Positions 25,184 to 33,831 of a DNA stretch of 38,055 nucleotides are shown here, one piece after another. Position numbers and translations under genes: made by a program. Position 1 is the first letter of the stretch. The number at the start of each line of letters is the position of its first letter. The stretch is from DATGZX01 sp035296965 (GTDB lineage Bacteria > Planctomycetota > Planctomycetia > Gemmatales > Gemmataceae), in assembly GCA_035296965.1 (NCBI GenBank), contig DATGZX010000038.1, positions 1-38,055 on the forward strand, written 5' to 3'. Below the pieces are notes generated by a model. It was not told the DNA's origin. It saw only the letters and a list, made by a program, of their open reading frames with translations, and did not search any database.

Positions 25184-26356
25184 ATGATCGAGCAGCGCAA
25201 GTTCATCACGGCCAATCCCGAGAACAGCGAGACGCCTCTTGAAGGCTTGCGGAGTTGGGTAACCCCAACCCGACTGTTCTTCGTGCGCAACCATTTTGAC
25301 ATGCCGCAACTGGACCCGGCCAACTGGAGGTTGCAGGTTGAAGGCTGCGTTGCCCATTGGAGAGTTTGGACGTGGGAGGAGCTGACCTCCCTTCCGGAGA
25401 GAACCGTATTTGCCACGGTCGAATGTGCAGGCAACGGTCGGTCCTTCCTGCGCGAGCGCGTGCATGGCGTGCAGTGGGGCGCCGGTGCCGTGGGCCACGC
25501 GGAATGGACGGGCGTGCCGCTGCACCGCATTTTGCAACAATCAGGGGTCAAGCCCGGCGCGCTCGAAGTGCTGTTCGAGGGTTGCGACCGCGGCACCGAG
25601 CCCGACCATCCGGAGCCCATGTACTTCGCCCGGAGCTTGCCGCTCGCCAAGGCACTCCATCCCGACACCCTGCTCGCCTATCGCATGAATGGGGAATTGC
25701 TCGAGCCAATCCATGGCTTCCCTCTGCGGCTCTTCGTTCCTGGCTGGTACGGCGTTGCTTCCGTGAAGTGGCTGAGGCGTATCGAGGTCCTCGACCGCTC
25801 CTTTCATGGCTATTATCAATCAGTCAAGTACACGGTCCAAAGCGCCACGCCGCAGGGCCGGGAAACGGTCATTGTGGGTCCGATGGCTTTGAAATCCGAG
25901 ATCATCCGTCCCCAGAATGGAGAAATGCTTGGATTGGGAACGACGCGGGTCTTCGGCCTCGCCTGGGCGGGAGAACAGTCGGTCGCGCGCGTGGACATCA
26001 GCACGGACTGCGGCATTACCTGGCAGCCGGCCGAGTTGATCGGACCGCAGGCGGCCTATTCCTGGAGCTTGTGGGAGTATTTGTGGGAGATCGACGAGCC
26101 GGGTGAATACTCGATCCTGGCCCGAGCGACAGCCGCCAATGGCGACGTACAGCCCGAGGAGCACGACCTGCTGTGCGGAGGCTATCTCATTCACGACAGC
26201 CGGCCCACGAACGTGAAGGTGGCAGAGTCGCAGCGCTCGCAGGAGCAGCGTGCCGATTTCGAAACCATGCTCTACGACATGAACGCCTTCGCGGAAGCCA
26301 ATACCCAGTTCCCACTCGATGTCGAAATGGAGTTCGCCGGCGGAGAAGGCATTTAG
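25184..26356 (+). CDS. Sulfite-oxidase-family molybdopterin oxidoreductase
   Basis: The 390-residue protein has a molybdopterin-binding domain (about 25-240) and a Mo-co dimerisation domain (about 255-370). The molybdenum ligand is C81 in TVECAGNGRSFL (78-89). Other family elements are WGAGAVGHAEWTGVPLHRIL, EPMYFARSLPLAKALHPDTLLAYRMNG and HGFPLRLFVPGWYGVASVKW. Sulfite oxidases convert sulfite to sulfate. Start MIEQRKFITANP at 25184 is chosen because everything upstream is inside the palindromic element. No signal peptide is seen, so it may be cytoplasmic, unlike periplasmic SorA/SorT. Its location beside cysteine dioxygenase makes sulfite, the breakdown product of cysteine sulfinate, the likely substrate. 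SoxC or another family member cannot be excluded. Confidence 0.9.
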   Translation: MIEQRKFITANPENSETPLEGLRSWVTPTRLFFVRNHFDMPQLDPANWRLQVEGCVAHWRVWTWEELTSLPERTVFATVECAGNGRSFLRERVHGVQWGAGAVGHAEWTGVPLHRILQQSGVKPGALEVLFEGCDRGTEPDHPEPMYFARSLPLAKALHPDTLLAYRMNGELLEPIHGFPLRLFVPGWYGVASVKWLRRIEVLDRSFHGYYQSVKYTVQSATPQGRETVIVGPMALKSEIIRPQNGEMLGLGTTRVFGLAWAGEQSVARVDISTDCGITWQPAELIGPQAAYSWSLWEYLWEIDEPGEYSILARATAANGDVQPEEHDLLCGGYLIHDSRPTNVKVAESQRSQEQRADFETMLYDMNAFAEANTQFPLDVEMEFAGGEGI

Positions 26357-26396
26357 GGCTCTGTCAACTCTTTGGCGTCTCGCACCAAGAAATGAG

Positions 26397-29042
26397 TCAC
26401 TCCGGCCGGCTGCCTGTCTCGGCCCCTCCGCGCTTCGCCGGCGGGTTTCTCGGCTCAAAATCGCCAGACTCCATGCTCCAATCCGGACCAAAGAACCCGG
26501 CAAATCGAATGCCCGCGTTCCCCTTCGTGAGGGTCTCGGAGCTGGTTACAACAAGATCGGGATACGCCACGCCGGACATGAAGTAGGGCCAACGATCGAT
26601 GAGCCGCATGCCGTTCAATCCGGTCCCCGAAACGACGCCGACCGACGCTAAGTCGCTTCCGGGGCGCGGACGAATAAACGCACATGCCAGGTCTGTCCCT
26701 TCTTCCGCATGCGTGCCACATTGCACCCGGCCGCGATGCACCTGAACCGGGCTCTCGGCCAGAAGCGTCTTCCAGGCGCTATTCGTGTCGGCATTGCCAT
26801 AGAGCACCACATTGCGATCACGCGTCTTCTCAGGGTCGAACGACTGGTCCGTCACGATCTCCAACGCGCCGTTGCCGCGATACCAAAACGTCTCGGCATC
26901 GAAGCGCGCCTTGGCAGAGGCCCAGGCATTTTCTTCGGGCGTCCCGTGTGTGCCGACCAAAAGTAACGCGTGGTGGCGGAACGCGTCTTTGAACGAACCA
27001 TAACGCGCCGGCCCCTTCAGGTGGGGAGAAGGGGGGCCGGTGACAGACCATTTGCCGGCCGTCTGTGTGAGCCAGATACGGTGCTCCGCATCAGGCCAAG
27101 CAAGCGCAGGCAGGATTTGACCATCGAGGTGGATCTCGATGGGCTTGCCTGGAACGAGGTGCGCGATGTCGAGCGCAAGTCTTGCGACATTTTCAGTCTT
27201 GCCGGCGAAAGATCGCTTTCCCGGGTCGTGCGAGAGGTGGATGGAACTCAGCCGAAACGCGTGCAGCTGGGATTCGATGGTGGCCCAGCGACACCGCGCG
27301 GAGACGCCGGGGCTTGCCGCCTGGAAGTCGACCCGCGTCACCTTGTCCAAAGCTGGGATCGTATGTCGCGAGAAAAAATCGATCATGGGCGGCCAATCGA
27401 CGCAGGCGTTCCCCCACCAGTGTTCCGCGCCGGGTTGCTCGTAGTAGACAAGGTCGGGATGGAAGCTGCCCAGTTCCTGGCGCATGGTCCGCGCCTGCTG
27501 CACCGGCACATTGGTATCCTTGTCGCCGTGAAGAATGTATACGCCCTCGTGGTCGAGATTGTGGACGAGAGCGAGCGTGTCGCTTGCCTGGGCGGCGCGC
27601 AGGAGGATTTCTTGCAAGGCGTCCGGCTGCTCGGGCCGGCGCATGCCCGCGTAGGACCACATGCTCACCCAGCCCGCGCTCGGACCGATGGCAGCGAAGC
27701 GATCAGGATAGGTCACGCCGATGTGCCAGGTCCCATGTCCGCCCATGGAATGACCGGTAAGATAGGTGCGCTGCGGATCCGTGCTGAGGCGCTTTTGCGC
27801 CAATTCCAGCACCTCCAGGGCGTCCAGGCGGCCCCAATCCTCCCAGTCGAAACCGTAGGGCCGGCGATTCGTTGGCGCGACAACGTTTACCCACGTCTTT
27901 GGAGCATAGCAAGAAGCCTGGCCAATGCCTTCGACACCTGCACCATGCAGGCTGAGGACGAGGCCGGGTCTGTTCGCGGTATTCTCCCTTTTGGCGCCGG
28001 CCTCTCCGGGACTCTTGGCGGGCACAAGCCCGTAGTACTGCACGCTGCCATCGATTTCACTCACGAAGGTGCACTTGCGGGTCTGCTCCGGCCGGAGCAC
28101 GCGCAGGTTCAGGGAAGCAGTATCGAGCAATTCCTGCTTCTCCCCCTCGTGGCGGAGCAGTTTCACGTTCACGCTGCAACTGCCCTCGGCCTGAAGCGCA
28201 GGACCTACCATCTGAAAACCGGCCTTGTGAGTGCTCAAAGGCGGGATCGACGGCACCTGGGTAAGAACGGCATGATTGCCGCCAAGCGTCGTCTGAATGC
28301 TGAGATCATCCAGGCGTTGCGTCGTGGCATTGATCAGCACCAGGGCAGCGCAGGTTTTCACTTGCTCCCCGACGACGAGATCGGGCAGGGTCGAGTCGCT
28401 TGTATCAAGGAGCGCACCGGCCCGCGGCCGAATCAGCTTGACCTTCAACTTACCTCTACCCAGTTGGAAGAGCAGATCATTGGTGCCCTCCTTGAGCAGT
28501 ACCGGCAGCCTGACATAGCCGTAACCGTAAGTGTCGCCGGTGTGCGGTTCACCATTCACGTAAACCATGATATGGCCCGAAGCCTCGAGGAGCATGATCG
28601 ATGTTTGCTTCGCCGGCACCGCAAAGTAGGCGTAACCGCCGTTGAGCCCGGCGCGCCCGAAGCCGCCATCCTTGTCTGCCTTTACTCGCTCCCATTTGCG
28701 CACGGAGCCGCTCGCCAGCGTCACCGTGTAGCCCGGCTTCGGAGCCTTCCATGTTCCAGCGACGATCTGGCTTTCGACGGGATCCTGGTGAAACGCGGAG
28801 CGCCCTGGGCGCGCCACGGAAGGCAGGATTTCGCACTCCGTGAACGTCAGCGTCTCCGCTGGAACTGTTGTTGACGCATCTGCCGGTTCACGCCGACTTT
28901 GGGCCACCCCCAGCGAAAAGTAAGCTACGGGGAGAAAAGCAAGCCCACAAAGAAAGAGAATTACCCGGGGAAAGCGAAAGGCCCTGCGGGCAGCGCCACC
29001 CGTGGCCATTTGCGAGGAATTACGGTACTGTTCCAAAGTCAT
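26397..29042 (-). CDS. Secreted or membrane-anchored prolyl-oligopeptidase/esterase-like hydrolase
   Basis: About 881 residues are read from ATG at 29042; the frame is open to 29126, but that would overlap the neighbouring nrnA start. A hydrophobic segment (RVILFLCGLAFLPVAYFSLG) near the N-terminus is a signal anchor or signal peptide. An N-terminal beta-rich region of about 300 residues contains a putative carbohydrate-binding-like part. The alpha/beta-hydrolase domain has S432 in GHSMGGHGTW, D509 in HGDKDTNVP and H541 in GAEHWWGN as the probable catalytic triad. The last 300 residues are of unknown fold. Such proteins include feruloyl-esterase and polysaccharide-acting esterases as well as peptidases, so the substrate is not assigned. 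Confidence 0.83.
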   Translation of the reverse strand: MTLEQYRNSSQMATGGAARRAFRFPRVILFLCGLAFLPVAYFSLGVAQSRREPADASTTVPAETLTFTECEILPSVARPGRSAFHQDPVESQIVAGTWKAPKPGYTVTLASGSVRKWERVKADKDGGFGRAGLNGGYAYFAVPAKQTSIMLLEASGHIMVYVNGEPHTGDTYGYGYVRLPVLLKEGTNDLLFQLGRGKLKVKLIRPRAGALLDTSDSTLPDLVVGEQVKTCAALVLINATTQRLDDLSIQTTLGGNHAVLTQVPSIPPLSTHKAGFQMVGPALQAEGSCSVNVKLLRHEGEKQELLDTASLNLRVLRPEQTRKCTFVSEIDGSVQYYGLVPAKSPGEAGAKRENTANRPGLVLSLHGAGVEGIGQASCYAPKTWVNVVAPTNRRPYGFDWEDWGRLDALEVLELAQKRLSTDPQRTYLTGHSMGGHGTWHIGVTYPDRFAAIGPSAGWVSMWSYAGMRRPEQPDALQEILLRAAQASDTLALVHNLDHEGVYILHGDKDTNVPVQQARTMRQELGSFHPDLVYYEQPGAEHWWGNACVDWPPMIDFFSRHTIPALDKVTRVDFQAASPGVSARCRWATIESQLHAFRLSSIHLSHDPGKRSFAGKTENVARLALDIAHLVPGKPIEIHLDGQILPALAWPDAEHRIWLTQTAGKWSVTGPPSPHLKGPARYGSFKDAFRHHALLLVGTHGTPEENAWASAKARFDAETFWYRGNGALEIVTDQSFDPEKTRDRNVVLYGNADTNSAWKTLLAESPVQVHRGRVQCGTHAEEGTDLACAFIRPRPGSDLASVGVVSGTGLNGMRLIDRWPYFMSGVAYPDLVVTSSETLTKGNAGIRFAGFFGPDWSMESGDFEPRNPPAKRGGAETGSRPE

Positions 29043-29059
29043 CGCCTCTTTGCTCCGCT

Positions 29060-29087
29060 TTGCGCAACTTCTGCACCTGGCTATAAT
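29060..29087 (+). promoter_or_regulatory. Candidate promoter for nrnA-Rieske-cytochrome b genes
   Basis: The -10 hexamer TATAAT at 29082-29087 follows the partial -35 TTGCGC (29060-29065) at 16 bases. Transcription would begin near 29094, giving a leader of about 30 bases before nrnA. It lies in the 82-bp gap between the divergent start codons. Confidence 0.5.
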
Positions 29088-29124
29088 GGTGATCTGCTTT
29101 GCATTCGGGAAGGAAAGGTTGTTC

Positions 29125-30111
29125 ATGCCGCTTGATTGGAGCCCTTTTGTCGAGATCGTCCGGCGCCACCAGCGATTTCTATTTACGACTCACGTGCGCC
29201 CGGACGGCGACGGCCTCGGCTCCATGAAAGCCCTCGCACTCGCTCTGCAGCAACTGGGAAAACAGGTCCAGCTAGTCATCGCCAGCTCGATGCCGCCGCG
29301 TTATCGCTTTCTAGATCCCGAGGGAGCGATCGCACAATTCAGCCCGCCGGGCGATTCGTGGCGTCAGGCCGAAGTGGCCATCATACTGGATACCGGCACG
29401 TGGAACCAGTTGGGCAATTTTGGGCCCTTCTTGCGGACCCTGCCCGCAGCCAAGCTCGTCATCGATCATCACCAGACTCAAGACGACCTTGGCGCCATAC
29501 GCCTTGTCGATGCGACGGCGGAGGCGACAGGTCGCCTGGTTGCCGAAGCCATCGGCGCGCTGGGAGTGCCTCTCTCCAGTGGCGTGGCCAACATGTTGTT
29601 CGTGGCCCTGGCGATGGACACCGGCTGGTTTCGCCACAGCAATGCGACGGCCCCAACCTTTGCCCTTGCCGAAACCCTGCTCCGGGCGGGTGCCCAACCG
29701 ACAGCACTTTATGAAGAGCTGTTCGAGGCGAACACGCTGCCAGGCTTGAAGCTGAAGGGACGGGCGCTCGATAGACTGCAAGTGGTTCACAATGGTCAGG
29801 TCGCTTACACGGAAATCCGCCTGAGCGACTACGAAGAAACCGGTGCAACGCCACAAGACACGGAGGATCTGGTAAATTTCACGCGTAGCGTGGCCGGCGT
29901 CGAGGTCGGGCTCCTTTTCGTGGAGCAGCAGCGCGGCGGCGTGAAAGTTAGTTTCCGTTCGCGGGCCCGTGTCGACGTCGCCCGCATCGCCGAGCAGTTT
30001 GCGGGCGGCGGGCATCGCCTGGCTTCCGGCGCCACTATCGAGGCGTCGCTCCCCGAAGCGCGCGCCCGCGTCCTACTGGCCGTGACAGCCGCGCTGGATG
30101 CCACCCGTTGA
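29125..30111 (+). CDS. NrnA-like DHH-family phosphoesterase
   Basis: The 328-residue protein has the NrnA layout: FTTHVRPDGDGLGS (20-33), LDTGTWNQLG, VIDHHQTQ with D114-H115-H116, and the DHHA1 glycine motif FAGGGHRLASGA near the C-terminus. Such enzymes degrade short RNA (nanoRNA), hydrolyse pAp, or cleave cyclic-dinucleotide breakdown products such as pApA. The reaction cannot be told from sequence. Start MPLDWSPF at 29125 is supported by AAGGAAAGG upstream. The gene directly precedes the Rieske gene (24 bp), so they are probably in one transcript, although no functional link is evident. Confidence 0.9.
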   Translation: MPLDWSPFVEIVRRHQRFLFTTHVRPDGDGLGSMKALALALQQLGKQVQLVIASSMPPRYRFLDPEGAIAQFSPPGDSWRQAEVAIILDTGTWNQLGNFGPFLRTLPAAKLVIDHHQTQDDLGAIRLVDATAEATGRLVAEAIGALGVPLSSGVANMLFVALAMDTGWFRHSNATAPTFALAETLLRAGAQPTALYEELFEANTLPGLKLKGRALDRLQVVHNGQVAYTEIRLSDYEETGATPQDTEDLVNFTRSVAGVEVGLLFVEQQRGGVKVSFRSRARVDVARIAEQFAGGGHRLASGATIEASLPEARARVLLAVTAALDATR

Positions 30112-30135
30112 TCCTCCCGCCTGGAGTCCTCCCGC

Positions 30136-30717
30136 ATGAGCGATTCAACTAGAGATAGCTCACCGATGGCACGGCGTTCCTTCATGAAGTGGGCCATCCA
30201 CGGCATGGGAGCCATCTTCGCCGCCGTCCTCGGCGTTCCGGCCCTGGCATATCTGATCGATGCTCGCAACCGCCCCGCCCGCACCAGCGACCTGCGCACG
30301 GTCGCGCGCCTGAGCGAGCTAGAGATCGGCGTGCCCAAGCAGGCGGCGATTTACGACATTCGCCAGGACGCCTGGACCCTGCACCCCAACGACGTGCTCG
30401 GCCGGATCTGGCTCATCCGCCGCGACACGGACAAGGTGGATGTCTACACAACCTCCTGCCCACACCTTGGCTGCTCCATCAACTGGGAAGAGAAGCAGAA
30501 GCTCTTCATTTGTCCCTGTCACGGCGGCACGTTCGACGGAAGCTGTCAAAAGGTAGAGCTTGCGAACGCCGCGAATCCCGCACCGCGCGGCATGGATTCC
30601 CTCGAGCATCTGCTCGTCCGTGATCCCGCCAGTCCGGATGACAAGCCGGATTTCTTCATTCAAGTGAAGTATCAGAATTTCATCCAGGGCAGGCACGACA
30701 AAGTGCCCAAGGCGTAA
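30136..30717 (+). CDS. Rieske iron-sulfur protein of a cytochrome bc-type complex
   Basis: The 193-residue subunit carries a [2Fe-2S] cluster that accepts electrons from quinol. The cluster motifs are SCPHLGC (C108, H110) and CPCHGG (C126, H129), with C113 and C128 as the likely disulfide pair. The N-terminus has an ARRSFMKW twin-arginine-like motif followed by a single hydrophobic segment (about 21-41), which would be the uncleaved membrane anchor of a Tat-inserted Rieske protein. The C-terminal part (about 150-193) is of the short bc-complex type. The b-type subunit follows 50 bp downstream. Together the two genes appear to encode a complete, small quinol-oxidising unit. Confidence 0.95.
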   Translation: MSDSTRDSSPMARRSFMKWAIHGMGAIFAAVLGVPALAYLIDARNRPARTSDLRTVARLSELEIGVPKQAAIYDIRQDAWTLHPNDVLGRIWLIRRDTDKVDVYTTSCPHLGCSINWEEKQKLFICPCHGGTFDGSCQKVELANAANPAPRGMDSLEHLLVRDPASPDDKPDFFIQVKYQNFIQGRHDKVPKA

Positions 30718-30767
30718 CCTGCGGCTCGGGCAAATGCTTGACTTGCGTTTTTAGAAGAGGAAACGTC

Positions 30768-32741
30768 GTGGGCGCAACGCTTCACCAGTGGTTGGACCAC
30801 CGCACAGGCTTCCGCAAATTCATCGAAGTGCTGCTCATCGAACACATCCCCGGCGGAGCGAAGTGGCGCTATGTGTGGGGAAGCTGCCTGGCGTTCGTTT
30901 TCATGCTTCAGCTTGTGACGGGCGTCCTCCTCATGACGTCTTACAGCCCCAGCGACAGCACGGCGTGGTCGAGCGTCTATTTCATTCAATACCAAATGGA
31001 TTTCGGCTGGCTGATCCGCGGGTTGCACCACTTCGGCTCGCAAGCGATGGTCGTCCTGCTCGGCATTCACATGTTGCAGGTAGTAATTGCCGGGGCCCAT
31101 CTTCCTCCTCGCGAAGTGAATTGGTGGCTGGGGCTGGCGTTGCTCGGCGCGGTGCTTGGCCTAAGCCTGACCGGCTACCTGCTTCCCTGGGACCAAAAGG
31201 GCTACTGGGCGACGCAGGTGGCAACCAACATCGCCGGCAACTTGCCGGTGCTGGGGCCGTTCATGCAAAAGGTCATTGTCGGCGGCCCGGTTTATGGACA
31301 TCACACGCTGACGCGTTTCTACACCCTGCATGTGGCAATCTTGCCGCCGCTGATCATCGCCCTGATCATCGCCCACCTCTACGTGTTTCGTCGTCACGGC
31401 GTGACGACGCCCGCGAATGCCAAGGGCGAAGGCTGGTTCTGGCCCGATCAAGCCTTCCGCGACATGGTCGTGAGCATGCTCATCTTTGGAGTTCTGCTTG
31501 GCCTGGTCGTCTGGGGCGATGGCCACAAGATCGAAACGCCTGGGCAGATTGCCGCCCAGGATGGATTATCGGGGGATTCGCCAGCACCGGAACGCAGCCT
31601 CTGGGATCGTATTGCCCACGCCGGTCGCGATGGCCGCGGTGCTAACCTCGATGCGCCCGCCGATCCCTCCAAGGCATACCCGGCCCGGCCGGAATGGTAT
31701 TTCCTCTTTCTGTTCCAGCTTCTCAAGTATTTCGAGGGCGATCAGGAAATGATCGGTACCGTGGTCATTCCACAAGCAGCAACCCTGCTGTTGCTGATCC
31801 TGCCGCTTCTTGGGATCGGCAAGATGCGCAAGTTTGGCCACGCCTTCGGCATCGCAGTCATTGTCGGCCTGTTGGGCAGCGTGGGCGTGTTGACCTTCCA
31901 GGCGCTCGCGCAGGATCGTGCAGATACTGACAGCGCCAGGAAATTTCGCGAAGACAAGGAACAGGCCGAGCGCCTTGCAGGACGAGCCATCGAACTCGCC
32001 GGCAATGGCATTCCGGCGGAAGGGGCTGTGCTGTTATTGCAACGCGATCCCTTGACGCGCGGCAGCGAACTCTTCGGCCAACACTGTGCCGCCTGTCACA
32101 ATTGCGGCAGCCAATTCGCCAAGGACAGCGCCAGCGCTTCCGAACTCGAAGGATTCGGCACCAAGGAATGGGTAGCTGGACTGCTACGCACTCCGGTCAG
32201 CCCTGCCTACTTTGGCCACACGAAATTGAAGGAAATGAGCGGCTGGGTGAAGCGAACGCGCGCCAAGGCCAAGAAAGACGGCAAGGAGGCAGAACTCGAC
32301 GTAGAGTTTGAACAGGTCGCCCAGTGGTTGGGCAGTCATCCGCGCGGGGCTGCGCCGGACAAGGCCGACCAGTCACCCCTGGCAAAAGGGTACCGTGTCT
32401 TCGAAAACCGCTGCAGTGAGTGCCACACCTACAAGCAGCCGGCCAGCGAAGCGGGGAAGGGCCCTGATTTTACCGGCTACGGCGACGCCGAGTGGCTGCG
32501 CATGATGATCCTGGCGCCCTATCAGCCGTTGCGTTATGGCGAAAAGAACCAGATGCCCGCGTTCCGCAACCTGGAAGGCCCTGGTGGCGAGATCGTACGA
32601 ATGGAAGTCTCGGAAAAGAACCCAAGTACAAAGCTCACGCAGCTTGGGGATGTGGATCGCGAATTGATCATTCGCTGGCTCTTGAAGGATTACCGGGTCG
32701 TCTTTGGCGGCGAGCCAATCTCGGCCCCGCCTCAGCGCTGA
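30768..32741 (+). CDS. Cytochrome b (b6/subunit IV type) fused to two cytochrome c domains
   Basis: The product has 657 residues from a GTG start after AGAAGAGG; an in-frame TTG at 30738 is weaker. Residues about 35-380 are cytochrome b with hydrophobic helices. Heme ligands fit H87, H101, H188 and H203; the last pair is spaced 15 residues, as in b6. The quinol-site PEW motif is ARPEWYF (306-312). After a linker come two c-type heme sites, CAACH (440-444) and CSECH (549-553), with Met candidates in KEMSG (M490) and NQMPAF. The fusion replaces a separate cytochrome c1/f. No other subunits are encoded next to it apart from the Rieske gene. Confidence 0.93.
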   Translation: MGATLHQWLDHRTGFRKFIEVLLIEHIPGGAKWRYVWGSCLAFVFMLQLVTGVLLMTSYSPSDSTAWSSVYFIQYQMDFGWLIRGLHHFGSQAMVVLLGIHMLQVVIAGAHLPPREVNWWLGLALLGAVLGLSLTGYLLPWDQKGYWATQVATNIAGNLPVLGPFMQKVIVGGPVYGHHTLTRFYTLHVAILPPLIIALIIAHLYVFRRHGVTTPANAKGEGWFWPDQAFRDMVVSMLIFGVLLGLVVWGDGHKIETPGQIAAQDGLSGDSPAPERSLWDRIAHAGRDGRGANLDAPADPSKAYPARPEWYFLFLFQLLKYFEGDQEMIGTVVIPQAATLLLLILPLLGIGKMRKFGHAFGIAVIVGLLGSVGVLTFQALAQDRADTDSARKFREDKEQAERLAGRAIELAGNGIPAEGAVLLLQRDPLTRGSELFGQHCAACHNCGSQFAKDSASASELEGFGTKEWVAGLLRTPVSPAYFGHTKLKEMSGWVKRTRAKAKKDGKEAELDVEFEQVAQWLGSHPRGAAPDKADQSPLAKGYRVFENRCSECHTYKQPASEAGKGPDFTGYGDAEWLRMMILAPYQPLRYGEKNQMPAFRNLEGPGGEIVRMEVSEKNPSTKLTQLGDVDRELIIRWLLKDYRVVFGGEPISAPPQR

Positions 32742-32764
32742 TCGCGGCCGAAAGCAAATCTTAC

Positions 32765-33592
32765 TTAAGGCACGGCTCGGAGGAACGCGAGAGAGCGCCG
32801 GGCCGTCTCCACGGCGTTATGGCTATGCCGGCTGAGCTCGACATGCACGCCGCCGTCATAGTCGATGTCCCGCAAAGCCCGGAGCACCGACGCGAAGTCG
32901 ATCTCGCCCTCGCCAAACATCAAATGATCGTGAATGCCCTGGCGCATGTCTTCGATGTGGAGGTTCCAGAGCCATTCGCGCCAGCGCCGCAGGTGATTGG
33001 CGATGGGCACCTCGCCCAGGCAGTGCAGATGACCGACGTCAATAGTCAGGCCAAACCGTGGATGACCGACGAGTCCGTGAAGCTTGGCGAACAGCTCCAT
33101 CGTGTCGATCAACATGCCCGGCTCGGGCTCGAAGGCCAGCCGCACTTGCCGTTTTTCGGCATGCTCGCAGAGCGACCGGCAACCCTCGACCAGTAGATGC
33201 AGCGCCGTGGCGTCATCCAGGTCAGGTCCTCGGCTCCCCGACCAGAAGCTGACCGCATCAGAACCAAGCTCCTTCGCGAGGTCTACCGCGCGCCGCAGGA
33301 AATCCAGTCGCTTCTCGCGAGCGTGCGCCTCCAAGCTCACGAGCGTTGGTTGATGCTTGTGCCAAGGATCGAGCAAGAACCGGGCCCCCGTCTCGATGAC
33401 GGAATGAAGTTCCAACCTCTGCAAGAGCGACCGGCAAGAACGAACCTGCCCACTGAGCTGGTCGTCGAACGGATTGAGCGCGTGGTAGTCCAGCGTGATC
33501 GCCACGCTTTGGTAGCCCAGGTCCGCGAGGATGGCCAGGGCGTCTTCCAGGCGGTGGTGAGCAAAGCCGTTGGTGTTGTAGCCTAAGCGCAT
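32765..33592 (-). CDS. Sugar phosphate isomerase/epimerase-like TIM-barrel protein
   Basis: The 275-residue protein belongs to the xylose isomerase-like/AP endonuclease 2 fold. It opens with MRLGYNTNGFAHHRLEDALAILADLG, typical of the first strand and helix. Metal-site candidates are E in AFEPEPGML, D and H in LTIDVGHLHCLG, H in NLHIEDM, and E in VHVELSRHS. Substrates in this family include sugars and inositol derivatives; nothing here defines one. It converges on the b-c fusion gene (24-bp gap) and is followed upstream by the palindromic repeat. A gene-specific function is not assigned. Confidence 0.8.
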   Translation of the reverse strand: MRLGYNTNGFAHHRLEDALAILADLGYQSVAITLDYHALNPFDDQLSGQVRSCRSLLQRLELHSVIETGARFLLDPWHKHQPTLVSLEAHAREKRLDFLRRAVDLAKELGSDAVSFWSGSRGPDLDDATALHLLVEGCRSLCEHAEKRQVRLAFEPEPGMLIDTMELFAKLHGLVGHPRFGLTIDVGHLHCLGEVPIANHLRRWREWLWNLHIEDMRQGIHDHLMFGEGEIDFASVLRALRDIDYDGGVHVELSRHSHNAVETARRSLAFLRAVP

Positions 33593-33659
33593 GATCGTCA
33601 GTGGCTCGCAAGGAATTCTCAGGGTAACTTATAGCCAAGGAAAGGCTAGCGTCTGCAAA

Positions 33660-33779
33660 TAATCTCCCCTCGCCCCGGTACTCCGGGGAGAGGGGTCGGG
33701 GGTGAGGGGCCTTGCCGGGGATGATTCGTCCCCCTCACTCCCGACCCCTCTCCCCCGAAGCGGGGGCGAGGGGAGATTA
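33660..33779. repeat. 120-bp imperfect palindromic intergenic repeat
   Basis: Two nearly matching arms of about 52 bp face each other, starting TAATCTCCCCTCGCCCC and ending GGGGAGATTA. Each arm has its own inner GC hairpin (CCCCGG/CCGGGG left; CCCCCG/CGGGGG right). It codes for nothing and lies between the divergent TIM-barrel and M81 genes. It is typical of dispersed REP-like or MITE elements in bacterial intergenic DNA; I cannot tell its mobilising transposase. Confidence 0.8.
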
Positions 33780-33831
33780 GTACCTGCCCATCGCCAAAAC
33801 GAAGGTTCACTGCTTCGCGCCGAGACATCTT

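Noticed and set aside
24517..26356. Cysteine dioxygenase and sulfite oxidase as a simple uninterrupted operon
   Set aside because: The 112-bp palindromic element sits exactly between them, so cotranscription cannot be assumed.
26970..28874. Plus-strand frame of 634 codons
   Set aside because: It is antisense to the hydrolase gene, which has a complete catalytic triad.
29042..29126. Start of the hydrolase at 29126 instead of 29042
   Set aside because: It would overlap the nrnA start, and the added 28 residues show no family sequence.
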